A stretch of DNA of 64,000 nt from Massariosphaeria phaeospora (taxonomy: Eukaryota; Ascomycota; Dothideomycetes; Pleosporales): positions 1,302,001 through 1,366,000 of the forward strand of contig JAADJZ010000003.1 in assembly GCA_011032825.1 (NCBI GenBank), written 5' to 3'. Made by a program: the position numbers and the translations under genes. The notes beneath the pieces are model-generated. The model was not told the origin of the DNA. It did not search any database and worked only from the letters and a program-made list of their open reading frames with translations. Each line of letters opens with the position of its first letter. The stretch's first letter is position 1. Shown here piece by piece: positions 31,384 to 41,542 of this stretch.

Positions 31384-32927
31384 CTAGAGTTCCCTGTCCG
31401 CAGCCTTCAAGGGTTTCTCCTCGTCTACCGATTTGTCTGCTACAATCTTCTTGTCCCCGGCCCACCCCATGGCCTTTAGTCGCTCCGTCAAGATTGGATG
31501 CGAGTGGTGGAAGCTGGAGTAGAACCAGTCGGCATCCATGCTCGATAGGTTCTGGATCTGCAGTTTGATTAAAGAAGCTCCAAGCTCGGATGCGTACCCA
31601 AGCTTGACAGCAAAAGCATCTGCAAAAATCAGCGAAACGCGCAGGCAACATGTTGGTCCAACATACCAGCTTCATATTCCATGCTGCGGGTCCAGATGTT
31701 GAGGAGGAGCTTCAAGATGGCGTCTGTGGGCGAGAGGATCTCATTGAAGAGGAGGAAACCGATCAGGACTGGCCTCTGAACGTGGAAACCGAAGTCGGCA
31801 TAGAGCGATTTATTGTTGATGAAGACGGAGAAAAGCGCGAATATGTAGAAGAGATGGGCCTGGCTAATGAAAAGCAATCTTGACGTGTGGTTCATCTGCC
31901 AGTGACCAAGTTCGTGCGCAAGGACAGCCTCAACTTCCTTCTCCGAGCTCTTCTCGAGAAGGGTGTCGTAGATGACAATCTTCTTCTTTCCGATCCATGG
32001 TAGGCCAGTGAAGTAAGCGTTACTGTGAGCGCTGCGCTTGCTACCGTCGATGACCTGCAGCTCGCTGAGCGGGAACTTGAGCTTTGATGCAAGCGCCTCA
32101 ACTGATTCCTTGAGCTTTCCAGGCTTGAGGGGCTCAAGCTTGTTGAACATGGGAACGATGAGGATCGGGTAGATAGTCATAGCCGAGATCTGAACGACCA
32201 ACATGAACATCCACAGATAGTAGAAGAAGCTCTGGCCGGTCTTCTGGATGATGGCCAAGAAGGCACTCCCGATTGGGATTCCGAACGCGACGGTCAGAGC
32301 CTGCCCTTTGAGCATGTCCGTGAGCCAAAGCCGGAGTGTCATCTTGTTGAAGCCAAATTTCTCCTCCAGCACAAAGCTGTGGTAGTATGAGAATGGAAGG
32401 CCCGCCCCCAAATCAATCAATCCGAAGAGGTATACGAAGAGTAGCGATTGCGAGATTTCGCCGGAAAAGCGGGCGGGGGCATAACGTGCGAGAAGCGAGC
32501 CGGCGACGGCGTAGACGACGGGATAGACATTGAAGTAGAGTACGGCGAGATGTTTAGCTTGGTTGAAGAGACCGGAGACAAAGCTGAACTTGGCCTTTGC
32601 GCGACCGTATGCCTATGCCATGTGTCAGTCTGGTGTGGGGTAAGCAAAGCGACGGCCACCAACCTGAGACTTGTCGAACGTGGGCTTGTCAATCTCCTTG
32701 TCAAGGGCTTTGGGGACTGTGCTTCTCTGCAGAACCCGATACTGGCGGAACAGCAACCAGTTCTCGAGCGCGAATTCGGCGAGTGAAAAGCCAAAGACCA
32801 GCTGCTTCCAGGGAAAGAGCGGCCGGTCGAGCCAGCGGGCTAGACGCTATGCAAAGTCAGTCTCCGGCCCCGTCCCAGTCGCGAGCTCAGTGCATAGCTG
32901 CAATACCTGGAGAAAAGCCTGAACCAT
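31384..32927 (-). CDS. STE24: CAAX prenyl protease Ste24
   Basis: Four exons on the minus strand: 32927-32907, 32846-32664, 32612-31667, 31619-31384 (461 residues, close to 453 in yeast). Introns of 60, 51 and 47 nt. Exon 1 encodes only MVQAFLQ. The protein has several membrane segments and the zinc metalloprotease motif AVLAHELGHWQMNH (HELGH about 301-305), with the third ligand Glu in MEYEADAFA, encoded across the last exon junction. YYHSFVLEEKFGFN and SAHSNAYFTGLPWIGKKK are further family signatures. Ste24 removes the AAX tripeptide from farnesylated proteins and, for a-factor-type precursors, makes a second N-terminal cut, in the ER membrane. It is divergent from mevalonate kinase. Confidence 0.96.
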
Positions 32928-33670
32928 AGTGGGAGTTGCTAGGGGTGTTGGAAGTCGGGAGTCGTGCAGGTGCACGAGTTGAGGACAGGTCACGGTAGAA
33001 TCTAAATGTCGGCGCAGGGCTGAGCGATGATGGCAGGCATGCCGCGAGCCAATCAGATGGCGCTGACTATCCGCGCTACTGTCCACCATCGCGACTTGAG
33101 GTGTCTGTTTCCTCTGGCACGTCTACATCGAAGGTTGCAGTGCTTGCTCCAGTCTGCGCTGGAGGCGCATTGATTGAAGCGAGCGTGCGTCTGCACACAT
33201 GGTCACGTCATGCTGCTTTGTTCGCACCCCTCTGCTTGGAATGGCCGAGGGCGAAGACGCTGGGCGGATGGATTTAGCTTGGTAGGACACGCCGTGAAAC
33301 GGGCAGCCGCATTGCTGAGAATGGGCGCTGGAAAGAGCCGCATCTGACGCAAGTTGAGATGCTCCCGAGTGGGTGGTGTTCGGGCATGCCCATGCCTGGA
33401 ATCGCCCGGCGTGGCTGCGGCGCCTTTCGCCAACAAGGAAACAGGTTCGCGGTGTCATACTGGGGTTGTTTTGCAGGAGGCCGTGCGATGCGTGGTGGAT
33501 GCTGAGCAGCGGATTGCACCCGGACCAAATGGTGACGGCGACGGACAGAAGCAGACTTCGGGAAGCTCTTGACTCTCGGTCCACGGGCATGTACCTCTGG
33601 AGTCTGGATGATGGGGGCGATGGGGGTGATAGGGCTGTGTGTCGGCACCTCGCCAAGGCCGTTCCTGCAT

Positions 33671-33693
33671 GCAGCTACAGCGGCTGTAGCTGC
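33671..33693. repeat. Perfect 23-bp palindrome
   Basis: Arms GCAGCTACAGC and GCTGTAGCTGC separated by a single G. It could be a site for a dimeric regulator of the divergent STE24/ERG12 pair or a hairpin remnant; there is no other evidence. Confidence 0.85.
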
Positions 33694-33952
33694 TATTTAG
33701 TATTTACTATGCCTACTGCTACCTAGCCTCCACATTGAACAGCCGCGCCCCGGTCGACGGTCGTGGATGGCCATGTCCGAATCGAACCGCGTGCCCGGCA
33801 TTACATCAAGCCCTCCGTGATGCCCAGTCTGCCCGCTGCCTTCTCCCTTCTCCCTTCTCCCTCGACATCTGCCTGAGCCCCGAGGCCGGGTCCTGGCGCC
33901 GTTTCTTTGTCCATTGTTGCCGCAGCCCTCCTGCCCTTCCCCGGTCCCCAGT

Positions 33953-33980
33953 CGCCAGCCGCCAGCCGCCAGCCGCCAGC
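33953..33980. repeat. CGCCAGC tandem repeat
   Basis: Four exact 7-nt units in the ERG12 leader, just before the alternative upstream ATG at 33990. Confidence 0.85.
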
Positions 33981-34073
33981 CGCCGCGGCATGGCCTTCAA
34001 CGCGCGCAACAACACCTGCAACAACCAGGCGCTCACACAGACCCGAACCAAGCCCAAGTCCCAGCCCAGAAAC

Positions 34074-35756
34074 ATGAGCAGCGAAGACTCACCTGTAGAC
34101 GCCACAGACGCCATGCCCGCCCGCACGCTGCCCAGTCCGCCCGTCAACGCCGCCGGCGTGCTGGGCCTCCACCCGCCCCTGCTGCGCAAGCAGTCCTCGC
34201 CCATGATGCCGCCGTTCATGGTGTCGGCGCCCGGCAAGGTCATCGTCTACGGAGAGCATGCCGTGGTGCACGGAAAGGTCGGTTGTTCCAGGCCGCATAC
34301 TGCCCACTGAGCTGACCCCGCCCAGGCTGCCATTGCCGCCGCCATCTCCCTCCGCTCCTATCTCCACGTCTCCTTCCTCTCCAAGTCGCACCGCACAGTA
34401 ACGCTGCTGTTCCCCGATATCCAGATGGAACACACCTGGAGTCTTGACCATCTGCCCTGGGCCGCGTTTTCCGCACCGGGCAAGAAGAAGTACTACTACG
34501 ATCTGGTGACTTCCCTGGACCCGGACCTGCTCGACGCCCTCGGGTCGCACATTGACGCCGTCTCGCCCAAGGCGCCGGAGTCAATACGGAAGATCCACCA
34601 TGCCTCGGCGCGCTCCTTCCTCTACCTTTTCCTCTCCCTTGCATCGCGGAAGACAGCGCCGTGCACATATACCTTGCGCTCAACAATACCCATAGGCGCT
34701 GGACTCGGCAGCAGCGCGAGCATTTCCGTCTGCATAAGCGCAGCGCTTCTCCTCCAAATACGCGCCTTGAGCGGACCCCATCAAGACCAGCCAGCGACAG
34801 AGTGCGAGCTACAGATCGAACGCATCAACCGCTGGGCTTTTGTCGGTGAGATGTGCATTCATGGCAACCCGTCCGGCGTCGACAACACCGTCTCTGCTGG
34901 TGGCAAGGCCGTTCTGTTCCAGCGCAAGGACTACAACAGACCTCCCGTAGTCACCCCCCTCCATAGCTTTCCCGAACTGCCGCTGCTTCTGGTGAACACA
35001 CGCCAGTCGCGGAGTACAGCCCTCGAGGTTGCCAAGGTCGCGACTCTCAGGTCCGCCCATCCCGCCCTGACGGAGAACATTCTCCACGCCATCGGGCAAG
35101 TAACTGAATCAGCCCATGAGCTGCTTACCTCAAAAAAATTCGACCCCACTTCTCCGATCGCACTAAAGCACCTCGGTGACCTAATAACGATAAACCACGG
35201 CCTTCTTGTGTCCCTGGGCGTCTCGCACCCGAAACTCGAACGAATCCGCGAACTAATCGATCACACTGGGATTGGTTGGACCAAACTAACGGGCGCGGGA
35301 GGCGGCGGATGCGCCATTACCATTCTCAAACCACAACCGACGACCGTCACCAACGGCCATGGGAACGGCACGCATCATGACTCTTCATCCGACGAGTCAG
35401 ACTCCAGCTCCGAAGCCGACTGCTCCGCCTCCATCATCTCCACCAGCACTAAACTCAAGCACAAGATTCTCGACAATCTCGAAGCCAAGCTGGAGAACGA
35501 GGGCTTCGACAAGTTTGAAACGACATTGGCCGGGGACGGAGTTGGAGTTCTTTGGCCTGCCGTGCTACATAACGGGAACGAGGAAGAGGGCGGGGAAGAG
35601 ATAGACTCGGAAAAGTTTCTGAAGGCTGAAGGCACAGAGGGTGTGGAACGGCTAGTCGGTGTTGCGAGTACGAGGAAGAAGAGGACGGAGATAGAGGTTA
35701 GGGAAGGATGGAAATTTTGGAGGCCCTGGGAGGGTGGGTTACCGCAGATATATTGA
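34074..35756 (+). CDS. ERG12: Mevalonate kinase
   Basis: Two exons, 34074-34277 and 34326-35756 (544 residues), with a 48-nt intron immediately after the first GHMP motif. GHMP kinase signatures: SAPGKVIVYGEHAVVHGK (about 51-68, spanning the intron), the ATP-binding loop PIGAGLGSSASISV, and the C-terminal TGAGGGGCAITIL. The catalytic Asp region HGNPSGVDNTVSAGGK is also intact. It phosphorylates mevalonate with ATP, early in sterol and isoprenoid synthesis. A Ser/Asp/Glu-rich insertion (about 408-441) separates GGGGCAIT from the final helical segment and makes the enzyme longer than the roughly 443-residue yeast protein. I chose the ATG at 34074; an in-frame ATG at 33990 would add 28 Asn/Gln-rich residues that look like translated leader. 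Confidence 0.95.
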
Positions 35757-36241
35757 GATGGGTATACCTATCCTTGAACAAGGTCTATCCTAGTTTCTCA
35801 TTCATTGTTATGTCTTCTCGGGTCGCATGATACATAGGGAAGAGGTTGGCCTAGGGGGATGTTGACCTGGATTTTGACATACTTCAGGTTCGGAGTTCGG
35901 AGCGAGAAAGGAAGATCGTGTCACAATGAGGCGTTTTGTAGCCAGGGGGACAGTGCTTTGCCGTACACATCGGCACCCTTACGGCTTGCCGTCGACTACA
36001 GTTTAGTAATATAGTAATACTTTAGAGTGTGATTATAGCCGCTTCAAAGGATCTCCCAAAATAAAGACCTTCCTCATTACGCGAGAATCAGCTGGACGGT
36101 CTACATCAACCTAAAGCTTCGACTGTCCTCCCAACATAGTTCGATGGAGGAGTCAATTGCCTGCACCAGGGGAAGCGACATTACATGAAGATTGAAGACC
36201 TAGGAGATTCCACTTGTGGGTTCAGCATCGGTTATCTGCAT
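35757..36241. other. Convergent 3' intergenic region
   Basis: 485 nt between converging ERG12 and PCH2. Nothing recognised. Confidence 0.45.
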
Positions 36242-37951
36242 TCACAATCCTCCGAGGCGCGTCATATCCTTCAGTATGCCTTCCATCTCGTGAGCAAGTA
36301 GATCGTCGGTGTCACTTGATGTTTGGTCTTGTACGGAGCCGGCGTGCCCCTTCTTCGTAAGCTCCTCATCTACCTTGGACTCTGTCTCCTCGGGGGTAGA
36401 GGACTGAGCCTCCTCCAGCACTACCTTCTCGAGAGCGGTCAGTAGTTCAGCCAACGAGCACGGCTCATCGACTGTGTATCTGGCCAGTGCAAGCCAAGGG
36501 AGCCTGCGTAGCGTGCGGCCCGAAAGCCCTGTCGCCAGTTGAGAGATTGACTCGAGTTTCGCAGCAGTTGTATTGCCGTGATGTGAGAGTTGAAGTCTGG
36601 CCCAGGCCAACTCAGGGATGGAATTCAGATCCTCGGTGAGATTCGGTGACTCGCTCTCCAACGAAGGGGATACCTCATCCAGCTGTGATGGATAAGAGTT
36701 CGATGAGATATTGGTAGACTGGCTGTTGCTGCCACATTCTTGACCGCAATCCATTGTCAAGGTAAAATATACCAGGCCCGTCTTGATCAGCTTGTTAATG
36801 ACTGAACGCACGATCTCGTAGGCAGCCTCGAAGTTTGGCTCTCCAACATACTGCTTGACTCCGCAACGATCAACGAATGCCAAGTCCATGTTTTCGATCA
36901 AATTGCTGGTACAGACCAGGACTACGTTTGGTCGGCTTCGCAATTTGTCGATGCCGCGGAGAAGTTCGTTGGTGGACTGCAAGGTATTGTCAATATTTTT
37001 TCCACAGCATCGGCCGGCCACCCAAGATACCTAGGAATCTACGCTGGTAGTGACTTACTCGGATGGCGTCACTGATGTCATTTGCTTGGGAGGCCTTTGC
37101 ACGGGACGCTGCCAACGACTCTACTTCATCAATAAGGACAACAGTTAGCAGATTATCGTCTACCGACGCGCCTACTATGGCGTCGAAGAGCTTGCCGACG
37201 AGCTTTCCGCTTTCGCCGAAGAACTTGCTTAACAAGGCGTGCGACTTGACTTCGATGAACTTGGTCACGGGATATACACTGGCCAGTCGGATCGACAACT
37301 TCTGGGCCAGGCCTTTGGCGAGAGTGGACTTTCCCGAGCCTGGAGGACCATGCAGCAGAATAAGGTTGTGCCAGCACATGTCGGCAGGGCCAAGACGAGG
37401 ATCTTCAGACAGGCTTATCATACGGATAATGGTGCGGAGGAGGTATTCTGGAATGGGCTCCTCGAAGACGAGCGTCTCCCACAAGCCATCAAGGCTTCTG
37501 TTGGGCAGCGCTATCGTCGAGAACGGGAGCCCGTCTTCGTCTTCGCAAGCGGACTCGTCGTCCTCGTCGTGGAGCCCGTACACGGCGATATCGAGGTGGT
37601 TTTCGGCGAGCACATGATACCTCCTGTCCGGAAAGGTCCTAGACTTGGAACAACCGGCAATGTCCAAGGAGTGAATGAGCTTTCCGCTGGCAAGGGATTC
37701 TAGCAGACAGGTGAGTGTCCGTGCGCGGAAGTATATTAAGAATACGGCGAGGTCGGTCCAGGAGTGAACCCACTCGGTTCCAGATGCTGGCCAACTTGCA
37801 CTTCGAGATGGTTGTCGTGGAGCCACTTGCAGATCTCGCGCTCGATGGCGTCTGGGTTGTGCAGAAGCCACAGACGGCTAGCGCTGGCTTTCGCCTTGGC
37901 CTCGACGTAGAGAACGGACTTAGACGGGGCGGGCTGCTGGGCGGGCGGCAT
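36242..37951 (-). CDS. PCH2: Pch2/TRIP13 AAA+ ATPase
   Basis: Three exons on the minus strand: 37951-37746, 37686-37059, 36976-36242 (522 residues). Residues 1-160 correspond to the substrate-binding N-domain of TRIP13 (CKWLHDNHLEVQVGQHLEP, HVLAENHLDIAVYGLHDED). The AAA+ core has Walker A HGPPGSGKSTLAKGLAQKL (about 178) and Walker B VVLIDEVESLAASR (about 250). After the second intron come STNELLRGIDKL and VVLVCTSNLIENMDLAFVDR, with the arginine-finger region. It remodels HORMA-domain proteins such as Hop1 and Mad2 in meiotic and spindle checkpoints. A 40-residue Ser/Asn/Glu-rich insertion lies in the C-terminal lid region. The first intron is inferred from frame; another donor (GTGGGT with acceptor CTAG) is possible. 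It is head-to-head with the CSC1-like gene. Confidence 0.93.
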
Positions 37952-38292
37952 TTCGCCGGGGTGGGAAGGGCGGGGATGGGGGGGCAATGGAGCAGCAGGA
38001 GTAGAGGGGAGGAGGTGTGGATGGGACAGTGGCGGTTTCGTTGACGCCGTCCGACCCCGCTCTGTCCCAGTTACATAAGCGAGGGGTTGCAGGATCTACA
38101 ACCTGGAAAGCGCGCTAAACGAATCATGACGCGTAGTCACGGGGTGTGCCGTATGCAGGTGCCCAGGTGCCCGGGTGAGCTGTGCAGCAAACGTCTACGC
38201 AGGCAAGAGTCCCACAACCTTCAAGCTTCAACCGTCAACCTCCAACCTTCAACCTCCAACCTTCACCCGGAGGCGCCACCCGCCCTCCCGTT
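37952..38292. promoter_or_regulatory. Divergent PCH2/CSC1-like promoter region
   Basis: 341 nt between head-to-head ATGs. The right part has imperfect CAACCTCCAACCTT repeats (about 38236-38265). Confidence 0.5.
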
Positions 38293-41002
38293 ATGAACAA
38301 CGGAATGGAGAACGACACCAGCCCCTGCAGCGCCGCCGACCGCGACCTGTTCGGCACGTCGAGCGCTCGCGACACGTCGATCCAGATCGTCCTCTCTGTC
38401 GCCCTGGGCCTCAGCGCCTTCCTCACCTTCTGCTTCCTCCGACCGCGGTGGAACGGCCTCTTTGCCGCGCGCAAGAAGCAGAACGGCCTGGCCACGGCGC
38501 TCCCCGACCTGCCCGACACCTTCTTTGGCTGGATGCTGCCGCTATGGCGCATCACGGACGAGCAGGTGCTGGCCTCGGCCGGCCTCGACGCCTACGTGGT
38601 ATGGATGGCCGCGCTCGCTCGTCCCGTGACGGCATCGCGCTGCGCTGACTCTCCTGCGTAGTACCTGGCCTTCTTCAAGATGGCCATCAAGTTCCTCGTC
38701 GTGGCGCTCTTCTTTGCCCTGGCCGTGTTCAAGCCGGTGCACGATACCCACCCAGACAAGAAACCGGGAGCCGACAAACACAACAACGCCACGGCGCTAC
38801 GTGAAGCTTTTGTCGGCGCTTTGGAACCGGTCCAAGCCCGCTCGCTCTGGGCCACCATGGCCCCCGACTACGAGTCCTACAACGACTACCTGTGGATGTA
38901 CCTCACCTTCGCCTACCTGTTCACCGTCTTTCTCATGTACCTGATTGTCTCGGAAACCAGGAAGATTATCGATATCCGGCAGGCGTATTTGGGCAGCCAA
39001 ACAACGATTACGGATCGGACCATCAGACTCTCCGGCATACCACCCGCTCTCAGGACGGAAACAAAGATCAAGCAATTCATCGAGGGACTGCAGATTGGCC
39101 AAGTGGAGAGCGTCACGCTCTGCAAAAACTGGAAGGACCTGGATGAACGTGTCGCTCAACGTTACGTCGTCTTGCGCAAGCTGGAAGAAGCATGGACTGT
39201 GTATCTTGGGAGCAGAAGGGTCGAGAGAAGTCTCGAGACGTTGCCCGTCGTTCAGCCTCCACCGCCGCGCCAAGAAACAGGCGTCGAGAGCGACGGAGAG
39301 GAAGCCAACGCGCTCCTCAACGACACGGAAAGGGACCCATATTATTCCGTTCCGTATCCCCGACTGCGGCCAATGACCAAGATCTGGCACGGCCGCTTCA
39401 GGTTACACCATACAAATGTTGATGCAATTGACTACTACGAAGAAAAGCTGCGGAGACTTGACGATGATATTCGCACCCTCAGAAAGAAAGAATTTGAACC
39501 TACGCCCTTAGCCTTTGTGACCATGGATAGCGTTGCGAACGCTCAGATGGCTATTCAAGCGGTATTGGACCCATCTCCACTCCAACTACTGGCGAATAGC
39601 AGTCCGGCACCGTCTGATGTCGTTTGGACAAACACTTATCTTCCCAGGTCCAAGCGTATGATCTGGGCGTGGTCGATTACCGTCTTCATCGGCATTCTCA
39701 GCGTATTTTGGGCAGGCCTGCTTGTTCCAGTTGCCGGTGCTCTGAACACGTGTGCTATTCACGAAGTATTCCCGGGCCTGGCGTACGTGCTAGACTCACA
39801 CGAAATCCTAGAATCTTTCGTCAACACTCAACTGCCAACATTGGCACTTACCCTCCTCAACGTTCTAGTGCCCTATCTGTATGACTGTGAGTAGTACTTG
39901 TCGCGCTGCATGGACAATACTTACCCGAATACAGGGCTGGCGAATCAACAAGGCATGATATCCCAGGGCGACGTGGAGCTGTCCGTAATTTCAAAGAACT
40001 TCTTCTTTACCTTCTTCAACTTTTTCATCGTCTTTACGATTCTAGGAACTGCTTCAAATGTAATCGACATCTGGGAGGGCTTCAAGGAGCAGCTCTCAAA
40101 TGCCACACAAATTGGTAATGTCATTGCCGATTCTCTACGACGTCTTGCGGGATTTTACACCAATTTCATCATCCTGCAAGGGTTTGGGTTGTTTCCACTA
40201 CGACTTATGGAGTTTGGTTCTCTTACTCTATATCCAATCAACCTAATTGGCGCGAAGACACCTCGAGGTATGTTTCTAGGTCTCTGGACATGATCAAATT
40301 GACTCACAAAAACAGACTATGCAGAACTAGTACAGCCCCCGATTTTCAGCTACGGGTTTTTCTTGCCACAGACTATCTTAATCTTCATCATTTGCATGGT
40401 GTATAGTGTGCTGCGACATTCATGGAAGGTTCTGCTCTCTGGACTTGCATATTTTGTTATCGGCCATTCTGTACACAAATATCAGCTTTTATATGCTATG
40501 GAGCACAGACAACACTCCACTGGAAAGGGCTGGACGATGATGTGTGACCGAATCATCGGAGGCCTCGTACTCTTCCAAGTCACACTCGCCGGTCAACTAG
40601 CTTTGAAGAGCGCGTTCAAACGGGCCCTCCTTATCCTCCCACTTATCATCGGTACCTTGTGGTTTGGCTATGTGTACAGCCGGACATACCGACCTCTGAT
40701 GAAATTCATTGCCCTGAGGAGCTTGAGAGGAGCCGAGCAGTCTGGTCTTGGTCGAGGTGTGCAGGAAGATGCCTTCGCGCCCGAACACCCTGATAGAAGG
40801 GCACGCCACGGGCGGCTTACGCTAGATGAAGCTCGAGAAAGCGGTCTACGCTTCGAAAACCCAAGCTTAGTCATGCCGTAAGTACTCTTGAACGTAGATG
40901 CACTGAGACTAACCCTGCATTTGTAGCCTTGACGATGTTTGGATTATGGACAAGCGTGCAAGATCCGAGAACGGCAGCGCTATGCCACGCGAAAACGAAT
41001 AA
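38293..41002 (+). CDS. CSC1: Csc1/OSCA-TMEM63 type membrane channel (DUF221)
   Basis: Five exons: 38293-38598, 38662-39886, 39935-40267, 40316-40877, 40927-41002 (833 residues). All introns are 48-63 nt. Domain order matches the family: first membrane segment (IVLSVALGLSAFLTFCFL, about 33-50), two more by about 230, then a cytosolic RNA-recognition-like domain (DRTIRLSGIPPALRTETKIK to PTPLAFVTMDSVANAQMA), then the seven-or-eight-TM pore block from TYLPRSKRMIWAWS onward. Splicing rebuilds YLYDWLANQQGMIS, a conserved stretch. The C-terminal tail is hydrophilic. Yeast Csc1 is a hyperosmolality-gated, calcium-permeable cation channel; relatives include Rsn1 and Phm7, so exact paralogue assignment is uncertain. 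The next in-frame ATG at 38305 is an alternative start. Confidence 0.93.
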
Positions 41003-41542
41003 GCCTAGATGTATAGATCGCTCTTTCTGCCCTCAACGACGGCTCTTTCTTTTAGTATATCCTTCCGAAGTTGTTTTTTCGTGGACAGCGTCTCGGCTTT
41101 TCCTTCCTGTCCAGCTGCATACGCAGTTAGTTTAAAATTGACTCGCTTGTAATCTTCCCGTCTCCACCACTTCTCTCACCCCATGAGAAATGATTGAGGT
41201 CGTACCAACTCCATTTTTCAGCATCCTTAAATCCAGCGACGTCCTCGGGTGACAATCCCTCTTATTACCTACCTGTGTCACAAAGCCAATTTCACTAGAG
41301 AGATCGCACCACCCTATCATCTCGCATGATCGCTCTCCAGATCATAAAGCATCGATCAAGCCCCTTGGGGTGCCGCAACAACGTCTTCTCAGATCTATCT
41401 CTCCCGGGGTGTCGCCGAAACACGATCAGCGCCAGTACTTCCTCTCCAAGATCCCGCAACCCCCACAGCCGCTTCATATTTCGAATCGCCCTACAAACAT
41501 AGACCCTCGCTAGTTTCCTCGGTTAGACCTATCATCGGAAGA
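41003..41542. other. Intergenic, F-box gene promoter side
   Basis: 540 nt between tandem plus-strand genes, no features recognised. Confidence 0.45.

Larger units (their letters stand above)
32928..34073. other. Divergent STE24/ERG12 intergenic region
   Basis: About 1.1 kb containing both promoters and the ERG12 leader. Overlapping open frames exist because the region is GC-rich, but the longest minus-strand ones begin at non-ATG codons. A 23-bp perfect palindrome and a short tandem repeat are listed separately. Confidence 0.5.

Noticed and set aside
33123..33656. Minus-strand open frames of up to 177 codons between STE24 and ERG12
   Set aside because: They begin at non-ATG codons, overlap each other in several frames and have no motif; GC-rich DNA gives such frames by chance.
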